From contig CAIULL010000021.1 of the NCBI GenBank assembly GCA_903899985.1, positions 1-56,533 on the forward strand: a stretch of DNA of 56,533 bases, read 5' to 3'. Origin of the DNA: an uncultured Schlesneria sp. Lineage in GTDB: Bacteria > Planctomycetota > Planctomycetia > Planctomycetales > Planctomycetaceae. This document shows positions 16,066 through 25,605 of this stretch, piece after piece; within the stretch, counting starts at the first letter, position 1; the number at the start of each line of letters is the position of its first letter. A model generated the notes under the pieces. The model did no database searches. It saw only the letters and a program-made list of their open reading frames with translations, and was not told the origin of the DNA. A program made the position numbers and the translations under genes.

Positions 16066-16932
16066 ATGAAAACGATCGATTATATCTACCGTTTTGATCC
16101 CAAAAACACGTCCGTCAAGGTTCCTCCTTCAGATGCCGAAAAAGCAAAACATGAGCTTGAAGTCGGCAATCGAATGTTTGCTGATTGGATGATGAGCTGC
16201 CAGCACGGCTCGCTGATGCCGGGCGATCCTCATTACGTCATTGAATGTGCTGGCCTCAATTTTGGCCACAAGCCGACCGGAGACTACGTCCCGCGCCAAG
16301 ATCCTTTTGCGATCGTGATTGGCTGCTCGGATGCGCGTGTACCAATCGAAATGGTTTTTGGGCAGGGATTCAACGAATTGTTTGTCGTCCGCGTGGCTGG
16401 AAACGTTCTCGCCGACGAATGCTGGGGAAGCATTGACTATGCGTTAACGGAGCTTAGCGAAAGTGTCAAACTGGTTGTTGTCATGGGGCATAGCGGTTGC
16501 GGAGCGGTCACAGCCGCCGTTGATGCTTATCTCGATCCCAAAAAATACTCATTAAATGTTATGTCCCTGGGTGTGAAATCCATTCTCAGGCATATTTTCG
16601 TCTCGGTGCATCGGGCAGCCATGGGATTACAGGAAGTCTGGGGGCCGGACGCACCAAATTCTCCCTCTTACAGGTCTGCGCTCATCGAAAGTGCGGTTTG
16701 CCTCAATGCCGCAGCCGCCGCACAAAGCGTAAGGGCAGCCAATGATCGTATCAGACACGCCGAAGTGCGTGTGCTTTACGGCGTCTATGATTTACGATCA
16801 CATCATGTCTGCATGCCGCCGATCTGTACTCACGTTTCAGATCGTGACACGCACATCAACCTTGCTGATGCTCCCAATGATGCTGCCGAATTCGAGGCAT
16901 TAGCAAGAGAAATGGCCGTGCGTTTGAAATAA
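16066..16932 (+). CDS. Beta-class carbonic anhydrase
   Basis: A 288-aa enzyme interconverting CO2 and bicarbonate at a zinc centre. The zinc ligands and catalytic dyad are visible: CSDARV (Cys, then Asp-Arg) near residue 87, and HSGCGAV near residue 143, giving the Cys-His-Cys set of beta enzymes. The segment [12 protein letters not shown]-like ([14 protein letters not shown]) is also standard. It is longer than minimal beta-CAs, with a 55-residue N-terminal extension and a C-terminal tail. No signal peptide, so cytoplasmic. It lies 66 bases after the DUF454 gene on the same strand and could be the end of that transcript, but the enzyme is common and a functional link to the metal cluster is not implied. 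Confidence 0.93.
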   Translation: MKTIDYIYRFDPKNTSVKVPPSDAEKAKHELEVGNRMFADWMMSCQHGSLMPGDPHYVIECAGLNFGHKPTGDYVPRQDPFAIVIGCSDARVPIEMVFGQGFNELFVVRVAGNVLADECWGSIDYALTELSESVKLVVVMGHSGCGAVTAAVDAYLDPKKYSLNVMSLGVKSILRHIFVSVHRAAMGLQEVWGPDAPNSPSYRSALIESAVCLNAAAAAQSVRAANDRIRHAEVRVLYGVYDLRSHHVCMPPICTHVSDRDTHINLADAPNDAAEFEALAREMAVRLK

Positions 16933-16943
16933 CGCACGGCCAT
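16912..16943 (+). terminator. Perfect 12-bp hairpin spanning the carbonic anhydrase stop codon
   Basis: Arms ATGGCCGTGCGT (16912-16923) and ACGCACGGCCAT (16932-16943) pair perfectly around an eight-base loop; the TAA stop (16930-16932) lies at the loop edge. A weak T-rich stretch (TCTTTTGT) follows about ten bases later. It probably ends or stabilises the plus-strand transcript before the convergent HEAT-repeat gene. Confidence 0.5.
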
Positions 16944-16997
16944 TGAGGGTCGTCTTTTGTCGATGGGATCACTCACAACCTGAATGATCCCGTTGAT

Positions 16998-18851
16998 CTA
17001 TTTCAATTTCGCCAATGCCTGGTCTGCGGCCTTTCGTACCGATTCATCGGAATCCTTCAGAGCGACCGTCAGGGCTTCTTTGACAACAGTAGACCCATTG
17101 CCAATTTCTCCAAGGGTCTTCGCAACTTCGGCTCGTGCCTTTGGATTCTCGGCACCATGTAGCGCCGCGACGAGCAGTGGGATCGCCGTTTCGATGATTT
17201 GAGGATTTGGGGCGATATGAACCAGGGCCCAGGCTGCGACAGACTTTTCGTAAGGATCGCGGCCCTTGAGCAGCTTTTGCAGACTTGGAACGGCTGCAGC
17301 AGCGGGGGCTCCAATCCGCCCTAAAGCAAAACCAGCAATCGGACGGAGTGTTGAATCACCTTCGTTCAGGATCTTGACGATGTCCCCAACCGCAGCTTGA
17401 CTTTCAGGTCCAATTTCAGCCAAAGCAATCAGCGCTTCACGACGGACGATGGGTGCTTCGTCGCTCAAATGTTTTTGAAGTCCTGGAACGGCACCTTTGG
17501 CCCGTTCGCCGATGCGTCCGAGGGTCGCTGCGACTTCTCGGCGAATCTCCGGACGTTGACTGTCGAGTGCCTTGATCAACCTGGGAATGGCGATGGTTTC
17601 GTACTCAGCATTCGCGGGATCAAGTTGCAACAACGCCCAGACACTGGCAAGTCCAAGCGTCGGGTCTTCGCTTTCGAGCAGACTTTTCAAACTTGGGATT
17701 GCTTCTTTGGCACCGATCTTTCCCAGTGCATAAGCGGCAGCGGATCGGAAAGGGAACTGCTTATTATCGAGTGTCTTGATCAGTTCTGGTACCGTCGACT
17801 TCGCGTCTGAACCAATCGACGCGAGTGCGATTAATGCTTCTCGCTTTGTTTCAGCATCGTTCGATTGAAGCAGCCCTGCTAAAGCTGATACCGAGTCTTT
17901 CGCATTTGGGCCGATCCCTGCAATAACGGGAAGGACGAGCTTTTGAAACTTTTCGCTTTTCAAGCTTTCAATTAAGGCCGGAACGGAAGCTGTTCCAAGT
18001 TGTTGAAGGGCCTGACCAGAACTGAACCGAACTTGTGCGTCTGGATCGGAGAGGCCGGCAATGAGTGTTGGCACTGCGGACTTCGCAGCAGGTCCGATGT
18101 CCCCAATGGCGCTGATCGCGTGCCAGCGGTGTTTCAGATCTGTTGATTTTGCCGCCGTGATCAGGCGATCGACAGCCGTTGCGGCTCCATGACCGATACC
18201 GGCAATCGCATCAATCGCATTGAGGCTAGCCGTGGCGTTTGGGCCACCAACAAGCTGCTGAAGTGAGGGTACTGCAGGCGAACCAATCAACACCAAGCCT
18301 TGAATCGCTTCCGAAGAAACGTCCTGTCGATCACTTTTCAGTCCCGCAACAAGAACAGGAACCAATAACGCGGCATTCTCAGCCTTGCCGGATTCAATCT
18401 CTGCAATCGCGTGAGCAGCGCTGACGCCGATTAACTGTTCTTTATCAAACAACAGTTTCTTCAGCTGCGGAACAGAAGATTGTGCCGCTGGACCAAACTT
18501 CCGCAGTGCACTGATCGCACTGAGACGAAGTAAAGGGAAGGGGTCTGCGAGCACGCTGTTCAGTGCAGGTACTGATTCCTTGGGATTCGAATCAATTCTT
18601 CCTAATGCTTCAATAATTTCATGTCGCAACCCAGGATCATTGATCTCAAGCGACTTGACCAGAAGCGGAACGAATTCGGCAGCGGCAGGGCCGATTTCAC
18701 CAAGTTGTTGAGCTGATTCCGTCTTTTCTTCCAAACTGCCCGACTCCAGGTGCTTGCGAAGTATCGCGAGCTCAGAGTCTTGAGCGGATGCGGACGAAAC
18801 CGCCAAACACAATACTAACGTTGCCAACGTTCCAGTCAGTCCCATTCTCAT
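16998..18851 (-). CDS. Secreted HEAT-repeat protein
   Basis: A 617-aa protein with a signal peptide (residues 1-23, ending AVSSASA) followed by about fourteen HEAT/PBS-lyase-like repeats filling the rest. Each has the form GP.A..AVP.L...L.......R..A..ALG.IG, for example GPAAQSSVPQLKKLL and GAPAAAAVPSLQKLL. The repeats form an alpha-solenoid for protein binding; such secreted solenoids are abundant in planctomycetes. No catalytic domain is attached. The gene is convergent with the carbonic anhydrase and divergent from the Gly-rich protein gene at 19044. Partner unknown. Confidence 0.88.
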   Translation of the reverse strand: MRMGLTGTLATLVLCLAVSSASAQDSELAILRKHLESGSLEEKTESAQQLGEIGPAAAEFVPLLVKSLEINDPGLRHEIIEALGRIDSNPKESVPALNSVLADPFPLLRLSAISALRKFGPAAQSSVPQLKKLLFDKEQLIGVSAAHAIAEIESGKAENAALLVPVLVAGLKSDRQDVSSEAIQGLVLIGSPAVPSLQQLVGGPNATASLNAIDAIAGIGHGAATAVDRLITAAKSTDLKHRWHAISAIGDIGPAAKSAVPTLIAGLSDPDAQVRFSSGQALQQLGTASVPALIESLKSEKFQKLVLPVIAGIGPNAKDSVSALAGLLQSNDAETKREALIALASIGSDAKSTVPELIKTLDNKQFPFRSAAAYALGKIGAKEAIPSLKSLLESEDPTLGLASVWALLQLDPANAEYETIAIPRLIKALDSQRPEIRREVAATLGRIGERAKGAVPGLQKHLSDEAPIVRREALIALAEIGPESQAAVGDIVKILNEGDSTLRPIAGFALGRIGAPAAAAVPSLQKLLKGRDPYEKSVAAWALVHIAPNPQIIETAIPLLVAALHGAENPKARAEVAKTLGEIGNGSTVVKEALTVALKDSDESVRKAADQALAKLK

Positions 18852-19043
18852 GCCCGATGCCCTTTGAACGCGAGTTTATGCTTGATGGAGAGATATCGAA
18901 GCGGTACAACATCTTGTTGTTCGCCCTGAATTCTAACAGGGTGGATAGTGCTGTCGCCACTCTATGAAATTGATTTCATGATGTGTTCGACAAGAAAATT
19001 CATTCCTTATCGATTGTGTTGTCATTCCGTGAAGGGGTTGGAC

Positions 19044-19745
19044 GTGAAGAAGTTCCTTGTCCTTGCAAGTCTGTTTTTGGCGGCCACGACAACTTGTGTC
19101 TCCCAAGCAACCGCATATGACAACTTTGGCATGTACGGAATGGGTGTGGGAATGGGAATGGGCGGCGGTTGGGGTGGTTATGGTTGGGGCGGTTCCCAGG
19201 GTGGAATTGGTGGCATCTACGATGGCCAGGCAAACGTCATCCGGTCGGAAGGGATGTACAATCAGATGACTTCCCAGGCGGCCATCAATTACCAGAAAGC
19301 AAATCAGGAAAATGAGAAGGCTCGGGCGCTTCACCTGGAAAACCAGCAGAAGATTCACGAAGAAAAACTGAAACGCACACGCGAAGCCAAAGTTCGGCAA
19401 TCGGAAGAGCGCGTTGAAAACATGGCAGCACGCGAACGCCAGCAGGAATTTATTGACGCTCACAAGCCGCAGCCCTTGGCCGGCAGTCAGCTCGATCCTT
19501 CGACCGGTCGAATCAACTGGCCTTCTCCTTTGAGAACGCCTGAATTCGATGATTTCCGGAAGGCTGTGGAAGCGTTCTTCGAAACGCAGACGAAATATGG
19601 CTCGACCTCAGATCTCACAATTCAGATCGTCAGAAAAGTCGGCGAAATGAAAGATCTGTTGCGAAAGCAGATCCTGAGTATGCCGATGCCGGAATATTCC
19701 GAATCCCGTAAATTTCTTGACAGTCTGGCGGCGTCCGCACGCTGA
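19044..19745 (+). CDS. Secreted Gly/Met-rich hypothetical protein
   Basis: About 233 aa from GTG 19044, chosen because GAAGGGG lies just upstream and the protein then begins with a textbook signal peptide (VKKFLVLASLFLAATTT, cleavage near SQATA). The frame is open to 18948, but that extension would bury the signal. Mature residues about 26-50 are Gly/Met/Trp-rich (MGVGMGMGGGWGGYGWGG). The middle is a charged, helix-prone coil rich in Gln, Lys, Glu and Arg, and a small C-terminal domain follows. No known family recognised. Extracytoplasmic by inference from the signal. Confidence 0.75.
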   Translation: MKKFLVLASLFLAATTTCVSQATAYDNFGMYGMGVGMGMGGGWGGYGWGGSQGGIGGIYDGQANVIRSEGMYNQMTSQAAINYQKANQENEKARALHLENQQKIHEEKLKRTREAKVRQSEERVENMAARERQQEFIDAHKPQPLAGSQLDPSTGRINWPSPLRTPEFDDFRKAVEAFFETQTKYGSTSDLTIQIVRKVGEMKDLLRKQILSMPMPEYSESRKFLDSLAASAR

Positions 19746-19779
19746 TTTCCCTGTTGCAAAACAGAAAACAGAGCAGAGC

Positions 19780-21027
19780 TCAATGCGGTTTTTTGTCGCG
19801 CCAGACAGAGACGGCGTGCTGCATCTGTTCGGCCCAGACTCGATTCAAATCATCCGTCGATGGGATGTGTCCGTCTTTCATCTCACCGAAATACCAGCAG
19901 CAGGCTTTTCCGAGCGAGTAAGTATAAGCGAATGCCATCGCGGCATTCGCTGTTTGTCCTACGAACGGGATGAATTTGAGCGGAGCTTTGATAGCAAACC
20001 GGACGGCAAGTCTACCGCCAACCGCTCCTGCCATCTTCACTAAAAGACCTGCGTTCATTTTTTGATCGTAGAGGTCTGCGAGCAGATAAATTAATCGCGT
20101 CTGCAGCGCCATCACAAGCGGAATGTCGACCCATGGCAACGGTGATGCCGCCGATGTCGCAGCCAGGCTGCTGTATGTCAGAATTGTCGGCATTGCTTGT
20201 TTTGCAGTCAAATCTCGCAGGGAATTTCGCACGTCATCCAGGTGGATTAAGGCCTGGCGATAGGCTGCCGGGAGCAGTTCGATCAGGGCTTCCTCCAATC
20301 GTGCCCCTCCAAAATGGGGTTGTTCAAAGCCTTCTTCGGGGGGCGTCAAATCAATCGGAACGATTCGATCAACCAGGCCTGAAAATCGTTCTTCCTGTTC
20401 TCGAAGACTTCGCTGCAGCGCGGGATGAACGGCGAACGACGACGGACGACGGTGCGATTCGTTTGCGGCGGAATCGGCGTCGTCCTCTGAAGTCGTTGCG
20501 GGTAATTCGGTTTTCTGTTCGCGAATGATATCGAACGGGTCCGGATCGGAATGTTGCTGAAACGGATACGCTTCATGCAGACATGTCAGGACAAGTACGA
20601 TTGGACGGGAAGGACGTGCAGCCCGAATCTTTCTTAGCGGTTCAATGATCTCCGCAAGTGCATGATCCATCACTCGGACCACGACAATGACCACATGGGT
20701 TGAACTGTCAAAGGAATCAATGTCTTCCTTGGGGTCATACCCGGATTCGCCCAGTCCGCGCGTATCCAAAAAACGGACCAGTGGCTGCGAGGAAGATGGA
20801 AAGTCGTAACGAAATGATGTCTTCGTCTGCGGCTGGAAGCCGTTGCCGATTTCCGCCTGAGACGACCCTGTGATAAAGCGGACAATCGTTGATTTTCCGC
20901 TACCTGTCTTCCCGAACAGCCAGAAGACAGGAACAGGAATCTTTTTTAACAGTTCCTGACGTTTCTGTTCGAACTGCTCGTCCGTGAGCGACCCAAACCC
21001 GAGAAGGGACTTGATTCGTTCGAACAT
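19780..21027 (-). CDS. Membrane-associated GTPase with DUF697-like C-terminus
   Basis: A 415-aa GTPase of the Era/dynamin-like class. The P-loop is GKTGSGKST (39-47), a G2 threonine lies in the QTKTSFRYDF segment, and G3 is DTRG near residue 90. The usual NKxD (G4) is replaced by LTCLHE, so guanine specificity is not secure from sequence. Residues about 280-400 have Ala/Leu/Pro-rich hydrophobic segments (PLPWVDIPLVMALQ, and KFIPFVGQTANAAMAFAYTYSLG) like the DUF697/YcjF-type membrane region. These proteins probably bind membranes in a nucleotide-dependent way; the process is unknown. It is 90-odd bases upstream of the redoxin gene's end but that gene is transcribed towards it on the same strand, so the two may be co-transcribed. 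Confidence 0.82.
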   Translation of the reverse strand: MFERIKSLLGFGSLTDEQFEQKRQELLKKIPVPVFWLFGKTGSGKSTIVRFITGSSQAEIGNGFQPQTKTSFRYDFPSSSQPLVRFLDTRGLGESGYDPKEDIDSFDSSTHVVIVVVRVMDHALAEIIEPLRKIRAARPSRPIVLVLTCLHEAYPFQQHSDPDPFDIIREQKTELPATTSEDDADSAANESHRRPSSFAVHPALQRSLREQEERFSGLVDRIVPIDLTPPEEGFEQPHFGGARLEEALIELLPAAYRQALIHLDDVRNSLRDLTAKQAMPTILTYSSLAATSAASPLPWVDIPLVMALQTRLIYLLADLYDQKMNAGLLVKMAGAVGGRLAVRFAIKAPLKFIPFVGQTANAAMAFAYTYSLGKACCWYFGEMKDGHIPSTDDLNRVWAEQMQHAVSVWRDKKPH

Positions 21028-21127
21028 TTTCTGAAGCCTCGTAGTGTTGAGTTATTTTCCGCATTGATCGCGTCGAGTGTATTGAAGCACTAATCGACGC
21101 AATGTGCGATGAACTCACCGTCCGGCG

Positions 21128-23104
21128 TTACTTCGACTTCTTACCTTGAGCCACATTATCGGTTGGTTTCAACAAGTTGGGCAGTTCCGTTTTGACATCG
21201 GTGAGGGTTGCATTCCGATTGACGACTTTCCCTTCCTTGTCGACCAGGAACATCGTCGGGAGCGAAATTATCCCAAACGATTCGGCAATCGGACTGTTCA
21301 GACCCCCTGTCTGTGTCGACGGATTTGGCTGATAAATGTGCTTCCAGTTCATCTTGTTTTTTTGAACGAACGGCAATGCCGTCGACTTTTCAAAGTCCAG
21401 GGCGACACCCACGATTTCAAAGCCCTTGGCTTTGTTGTCCTGATACAATGCCCGCAGTTGCGGAATATCTTCTTCACAAACCTTGTATTCGCTCGCCCAG
21501 AACACGACCAGCACGACCTGTCCTTTAAAGCTCTTGACGTCAACGGTTCCACCATCAAGACCCGGACCGGAAAGCGACAAAACCTGGCCCGTCAATTTAA
21601 GCCGGCGCAAAGCTCCTTGAGCTCGTGTTGCCATTTCTGACTTCGGCTTGTCTTTGAGCAGCTTTTGATACCATTCCATTGCTTCTTTGCTTCGGCCCTG
21701 CAGTTCTTCATGGGTTCCGAGCATGACCATCGCGTCATCCGAGTCGTCCGAGTTGGGGTATTTTTTGACAAAGTCATCCAAGCCTTCCAACCATGCTTTT
21801 TGAATTTCAGCTTGCTTTTCCTTGTCTTCTTCGGCCTGCTGCAAATTCACGTAATACTCGGCCTGCATTAACCGGTAGGAGACATATGGCAATAGCGGGG
21901 ACTTGGGCATCTTTCGTGAGATGTCTGTTTCGATCTCTTTAAGGTCCTGAACACCTTCAGGGTAGGTCCCCATCTGCGATGCCAGAGCGTAACCGTCGAT
22001 GGTTTGCTTCATCAGCATTGTTCGTTCTTCGTCGGTTTCCGCCAGTTCAATGGCATCCTTCAACAAATTCGCTCGTTTTGCCATCAGAGCTTTGACCGCT
22101 GGAGCTGATTGACCTGGCTTCATCAAACCTTGTTCAATGTCCGTTAATTCCTTCAAAATCTTTTCAACTTTGGGAGACGGACCCGCAGTCCCGGCCGCAG
22201 CTCCGTTAGAAGCCAGTAGCGGCTCCATCAGAATTCCACCGTTCGTGGTGGTCACTTCGCCTTCAATGGGGATTGGCACCTGGGTGATTTTCCAGACGTC
22301 GCCGACTCGTATCATTTCTCCAATTTGAATCGCGTTAAATTTGGTTTGTGTTTCCACGATGGCCATCGCGCTTTCGTAAACCTGCAAATCGGCATTTGCT
22401 TTCTCTTCGTCCAGGGGAATCGTGCTGGGCATCTGAGCATCGAAGCGTGTCCAGCGCGACTGAGCGGAAAGCGATTTGGATTTCGCCATGACTCCTTTGG
22501 CCTTCTTGACGGGATCAGCGGCCGATTCGATCAATTTGCTCGCCAACTGCGAATTGATTCCGAGTAACTTGAGATCGTCTTCATTGATCATGATCGCTTG
22601 AAAAGCCGCTTCATCGCCGGTGATCAATGCGCGAACGGCTTCTTTGGAGGCTTCTGCGGCGGACAATACTTTCCACTGTTCGATACGACCATCTTCGTTT
22701 TGGTCAATCCCCCAGCGAGTTCCCCCGAGATTCAGCCAACGACACTGGTCAACCTTGTTGTTGTTGTTCGTGTCGATATCACGGTAGACCTCAATGCCGT
22801 CTTTGAAATACCGCCATTGGTCGATACCGCCAACTCCGTCGGTATCGAGGAATTTGCGCAGGACTTGGCCAGTCGGTCCCATCACAACCCAACCGTTGAC
22901 CTTCCCTTTACGTTCGACTTCGACTTTACATTTTGCAAAGTCGGCCGGCTTAGGGGTTTCAATTTCGACGTCTTTTTGACGAGGTACGAATGCCATCGTA
23001 TCCGCAACTTTCGGTGGATCTGCCGCCCAGACCGAAGATCCGAATGTCGAATACGCTACGACCAGACAAAGCAGAAACGATTTTCGCGAAGTCATCCTCG
23101 CCAC
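21128..23104 (-). CDS. Secreted redoxin (TlpA/AhpC-like) domain protein with EF-hand-like motifs
   Basis: A 658-aa protein with a signal peptide (cleavage after VWA, about residue 27). Residues 85-140 hold repeated acidic loops (DTDGVGGID, DIDTNNNNKVD, DQNEDGRIE) resembling EF-hand or dockerin calcium sites. A helical TPR-like region follows (about 380-490, SKEAMEWYQKLLKDKP). The C-terminal 150 residues are a thioredoxin-fold redoxin domain: FKGQVVLVVFWASEYKVCEED, and the cis-Pro region SLPTMFLVDKEG. The usual CxxC after the tryptophan is reduced to one Cys (SEYKVC), so it is unlikely to be a normal disulfide reductase. It may be a peroxiredoxin-like or non-catalytic binder. Extracytoplasmic. 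Confidence 0.82.
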   Translation of the reverse strand: MARMTSRKSFLLCLVVAYSTFGSSVWAADPPKVADTMAFVPRQKDVEIETPKPADFAKCKVEVERKGKVNGWVVMGPTGQVLRKFLDTDGVGGIDQWRYFKDGIEVYRDIDTNNNNKVDQCRWLNLGGTRWGIDQNEDGRIEQWKVLSAAEASKEAVRALITGDEAAFQAIMINEDDLKLLGINSQLASKLIESAADPVKKAKGVMAKSKSLSAQSRWTRFDAQMPSTIPLDEEKANADLQVYESAMAIVETQTKFNAIQIGEMIRVGDVWKITQVPIPIEGEVTTTNGGILMEPLLASNGAAAGTAGPSPKVEKILKELTDIEQGLMKPGQSAPAVKALMAKRANLLKDAIELAETDEERTMLMKQTIDGYALASQMGTYPEGVQDLKEIETDISRKMPKSPLLPYVSYRLMQAEYYVNLQQAEEDKEKQAEIQKAWLEGLDDFVKKYPNSDDSDDAMVMLGTHEELQGRSKEAMEWYQKLLKDKPKSEMATRAQGALRRLKLTGQVLSLSGPGLDGGTVDVKSFKGQVVLVVFWASEYKVCEEDIPQLRALYQDNKAKGFEIVGVALDFEKSTALPFVQKNKMNWKHIYQPNPSTQTGGLNSPIAESFGIISLPTMFLVDKEGKVVNRNATLTDVKTELPNLLKPTDNVAQGKKSK

Positions 23105-23742
23105 TCCATTGAAGCGATCAAAAACTTTTCTCCGCTGCCAAAAGCGATTTTGGATACGGAATCCATTCCCTTGTGGATTCTAGGCAATGTCCAAAACCAC
23201 GTCACCAGCAGTTTTTGGGCGAACAATCAGCTTGCCCGACATTTGAATGATCCCGTTAGCACTGTTGCGTCGTCATGGTCACTGCCCCAGAGTCGTTAGC
23301 AGTTTGTACTTCCTCGATCCAATTTTGACACCTTCGGTGAAAACTTGGATTCGTCGGGCCAGACCCAATGTGCGCCCAATAAAGTTTCCGACGCTGGGCT
23401 TTGGAATTAAGCAGCTCGGTTAGCGAAAGAGTAAAGCCTTTAACGTCTTCCGCCCCGGTGAGGGGCGCGATAAAGTTGTTTGAGAGCCTCAGGCGCAAAG
23501 CCGAGAGGAAATTCATTTCGAGAAAATATCCCATGCAACTGTCTGCGAAATCGATCCCGAGACAGGTCGGTTTTAATCGGCAAACGATGAACCAAACCTC
23601 ATCTGCTCACCAAGGCTCACCAGTATTCGCTGTACGATTGCGTCACAACTCGGGCCGTTCGAAGATCTATCACATCGTCTGGATTGTGATGTTGTCCTTC
23701 TTGAAGCTCATTTCTTCTGAGGCTTTTCAAACCCTTTGATGC
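23105..23742. other. Intergenic region, no gene supported
   Basis: About 640 bases between the redoxin gene and grpE. A minus-strand frame of 92 codons (23256-23534) and a plus-strand frame of 112 codons (23401-23739) are open, but neither has a good ribosome site or recognisable protein. A short GC-rich inverted repeat CGCCCC...GGGGCG lies near 23451-23467. It could hold an RNA or a dispersed repeat; I cannot name one. Confidence 0.4.
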
Positions 23743-24270
23743 CTATTTCGGCGGCGCGACGGTGACGATGACCTTGCTTGGACGAATGACTCTGTCGTGA
23801 AGCGTGTAGCCTCGTTCGACATCGTTCAGGACGGTCATTGGAGGATGATCCGCCGAGGGAACCTGACTGATTGCTTCGTGCAGGTTCGGATCGAAAGGTT
23901 GACCATGTGCCACGATCGGTTTCGCTCCGTGACCGCCCAAAGCTGTTTCCAACTGCTTGATCGTCATTTGAACGCCGTGGAGCAGTGCGTCGAAATTCTT
24001 CGACTGTGACGCAGCAAAGACGGCTCGATCGAGTCCGTCAAAGATCGGTAACAACGACTTCAGCACAGGGACTGACTGATACTTTCGCTCGTCGTCCATC
24101 TCGCGATAGACACGCTTGCGAAAGTTATCGAGATCGGCGAGCGCCCGAGCCCACTTTTCCTTGTATTGATCCCGTTCGACGAGCGCCGCCTGAAGTTGTT
24201 CGGCCACAGTTGGTGGGTTCGAATCAGCATCGTTTGGATCAACGTTCGTTTCGGTCGCCTGATTGGCCAT
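23743..24270 (-). CDS. grpE: GrpE nucleotide exchange factor
   Basis: A 175-aa DnaK co-chaperone that releases ADP. It has an acidic disordered N-terminus, a long coiled coil (AALVERDQYKEKWARALADL), the family signature region NFRKRV, then the beta-wing domain with GVQMTIKQLETAL, PFDPNLHEAISQV and VIRPSKVIV. The ATG overlaps the dnaJ stop in a TAATG arrangement, so translation is coupled to dnaJ. It is the last gene of the chaperone operon; dnaK is not in the window. Confidence 0.96.
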   Translation of the reverse strand: MANQATETNVDPNDADSNPPTVAEQLQAALVERDQYKEKWARALADLDNFRKRVYREMDDERKYQSVPVLKSLLPIFDGLDRAVFAASQSKNFDALLHGVQMTIKQLETALGGHGAKPIVAHGQPFDPNLHEAISQVPSADHPPMTVLNDVERGYTLHDRVIRPSKVIVTVAPPK

Positions 24271-25397
24271 TATTCCGCATCCTCTTGTATGGTAAAGAAC
24301 GCCTTGACGGAATCAAGAAATGTCTTCCGTTTGGCGGAAACTTGTTTGTCGTCCAGTTCTGCAAGTTGTCTCAACAACTCTTCCTGTTTCTTACTGATTT
24401 TCTTCGGTACTTCGACGTGGAACTCGACCAGCATGTCGCCTCTCATTCCTCCATGAGGATCCGGCATTCCCTGGTGCTTTAAGCGAAAGACTTCGCCTGG
24501 CTGGGTTCCTGCAGGAACCGTAATGTGGTGCTTTCCCGTCAGGATCGGAATGTCTAGTGACGTCCCAAGTGCAGCTTGTGCATATGTGATCGGTACCTCG
24601 CACGCCAGATTCCGTCCGTCCCGTTTGAACAGTGGATGTGATTTAACACGGATATCAATGTAAAGATCACCTGGGGGTCCGTTGTTTTCTCCTGCTTCCC
24701 CTTCACCCCTCAGGCAGAGCTGCATGCCGTTATCAATCCCCGCAGGAATCTTGACTTCAAGCGTATTCGGGCGGCTGACGACGCGTTGCCCGCGGCAATC
24801 GGGACATTTATCGCGAATACTTGTTCCCCGTCCTCGACAGGAGGGACAGGTCGTCTGCACGCGAAAGAAACCTTGCGATTGAATGACTTGCCCCTGTCCA
24901 TTGCAATAGTCGCACTTCTGGGGCTGCGTTCCCGGCTTGGCACCCGACCCGTTGCACGTGACGCAGGAAACATGCTTGTCGATCTGAATTTCGCGAGAGC
25001 ATCCGACGGCAGCATCGAGAAGTTCGATCGTCAGTGAGGTTTGAAGACTTTCCCCCTTTCTTGCCCGTGGCCCTCCAGGTCCCCGGCCTCCACTGCCACC
25101 GCCGTTAAAGATACCGCTGAAAATACCACCGAACGCTGACATGATATCATCAACGTCCTGGAAGCTGGATTCGACTCCTGCATGACCATAGCGGTCGTAG
25201 CGAGCTTTCTTCTCTGGATCACTCAGTACTCCGAACGCTTCAGCCGCTTCCTTAAATGACGCGATTGCAGCCTCGTCACCTGGATTGCGATCGGGATGAA
25301 ATTTTCCAGCCAGTTTACGATAAGCCTTCTTAATTTCATCTTCGGATGCCGATTTGGCGACACCCAGCACTTCGTAATAGTCCCGCTTCGTCGCCAT
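24270..25397 (-). CDS. dnaJ: Chaperone DnaJ
   Basis: A 375-aa type I J-domain protein that stimulates DnaK ATPase and delivers substrates. J domain 1-70 with HPD ([10 protein letters not shown]), a Gly/Phe region ([15 protein letters not shown]), four zinc-binding repeats ([32 protein letters not shown]), and the C-terminal beta domains. The last zinc repeat ends in R instead of G. The start is ATG 25397 ([12 protein letters not shown]), 11 codons inside the open frame, because the J domain starts there. The stop overlaps the grpE start. It lies downstream of groEL2 on the same strand. Confidence 0.96.
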   Translation of the reverse strand: MATKRDYYEVLGVAKSASEDEIKKAYRKLAGKFHPDRNPGDEAAIASFKEAAEAFGVLSDPEKKARYDRYGHAGVESSFQDVDDIMSAFGGIFSGIFNGGGSGGRGPGGPRARKGESLQTSLTIELLDAAVGCSREIQIDKHVSCVTCNGSGAKPGTQPQKCDYCNGQGQVIQSQGFFRVQTTCPSCRGRGTSIRDKCPDCRGQRVVSRPNTLEVKIPAGIDNGMQLCLRGEGEAGENNGPPGDLYIDIRVKSHPLFKRDGRNLACEVPITYAQAALGTSLDIPILTGKHHITVPAGTQPGEVFRLKHQGMPDPHGGMRGDMLVEFHVEVPKKISKKQEELLRQLAELDDKQVSAKRKTFLDSVKAFFTIQEDAE

Positions 25398-25605
25398 CAC
25401 GGCTTCACTCCAACATTGGGCCGATGCCAACGATCAGTTGGCAAGTCGCTTTTTTCGTTATCCAGATACACAACGAACCGCCGGAAATTACTCCGGCGGC
25501 TCGATCATTGTTGTCGATTACAGATTTCCGACAAGACCGGGTTTACCGAATCGACCTGTCAATCAGGAAGTTCAGAGGACACGTTGTCGGATCTGTCGTC
25601 CCAGT

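Noticed and set aside
23256-23534. 92-codon minus-strand frame between grpE and the redoxin gene
   Set aside because: No ribosome site or family; Leu/Arg-rich composition may reflect a repeat or RNA, so it is not called as a gene.
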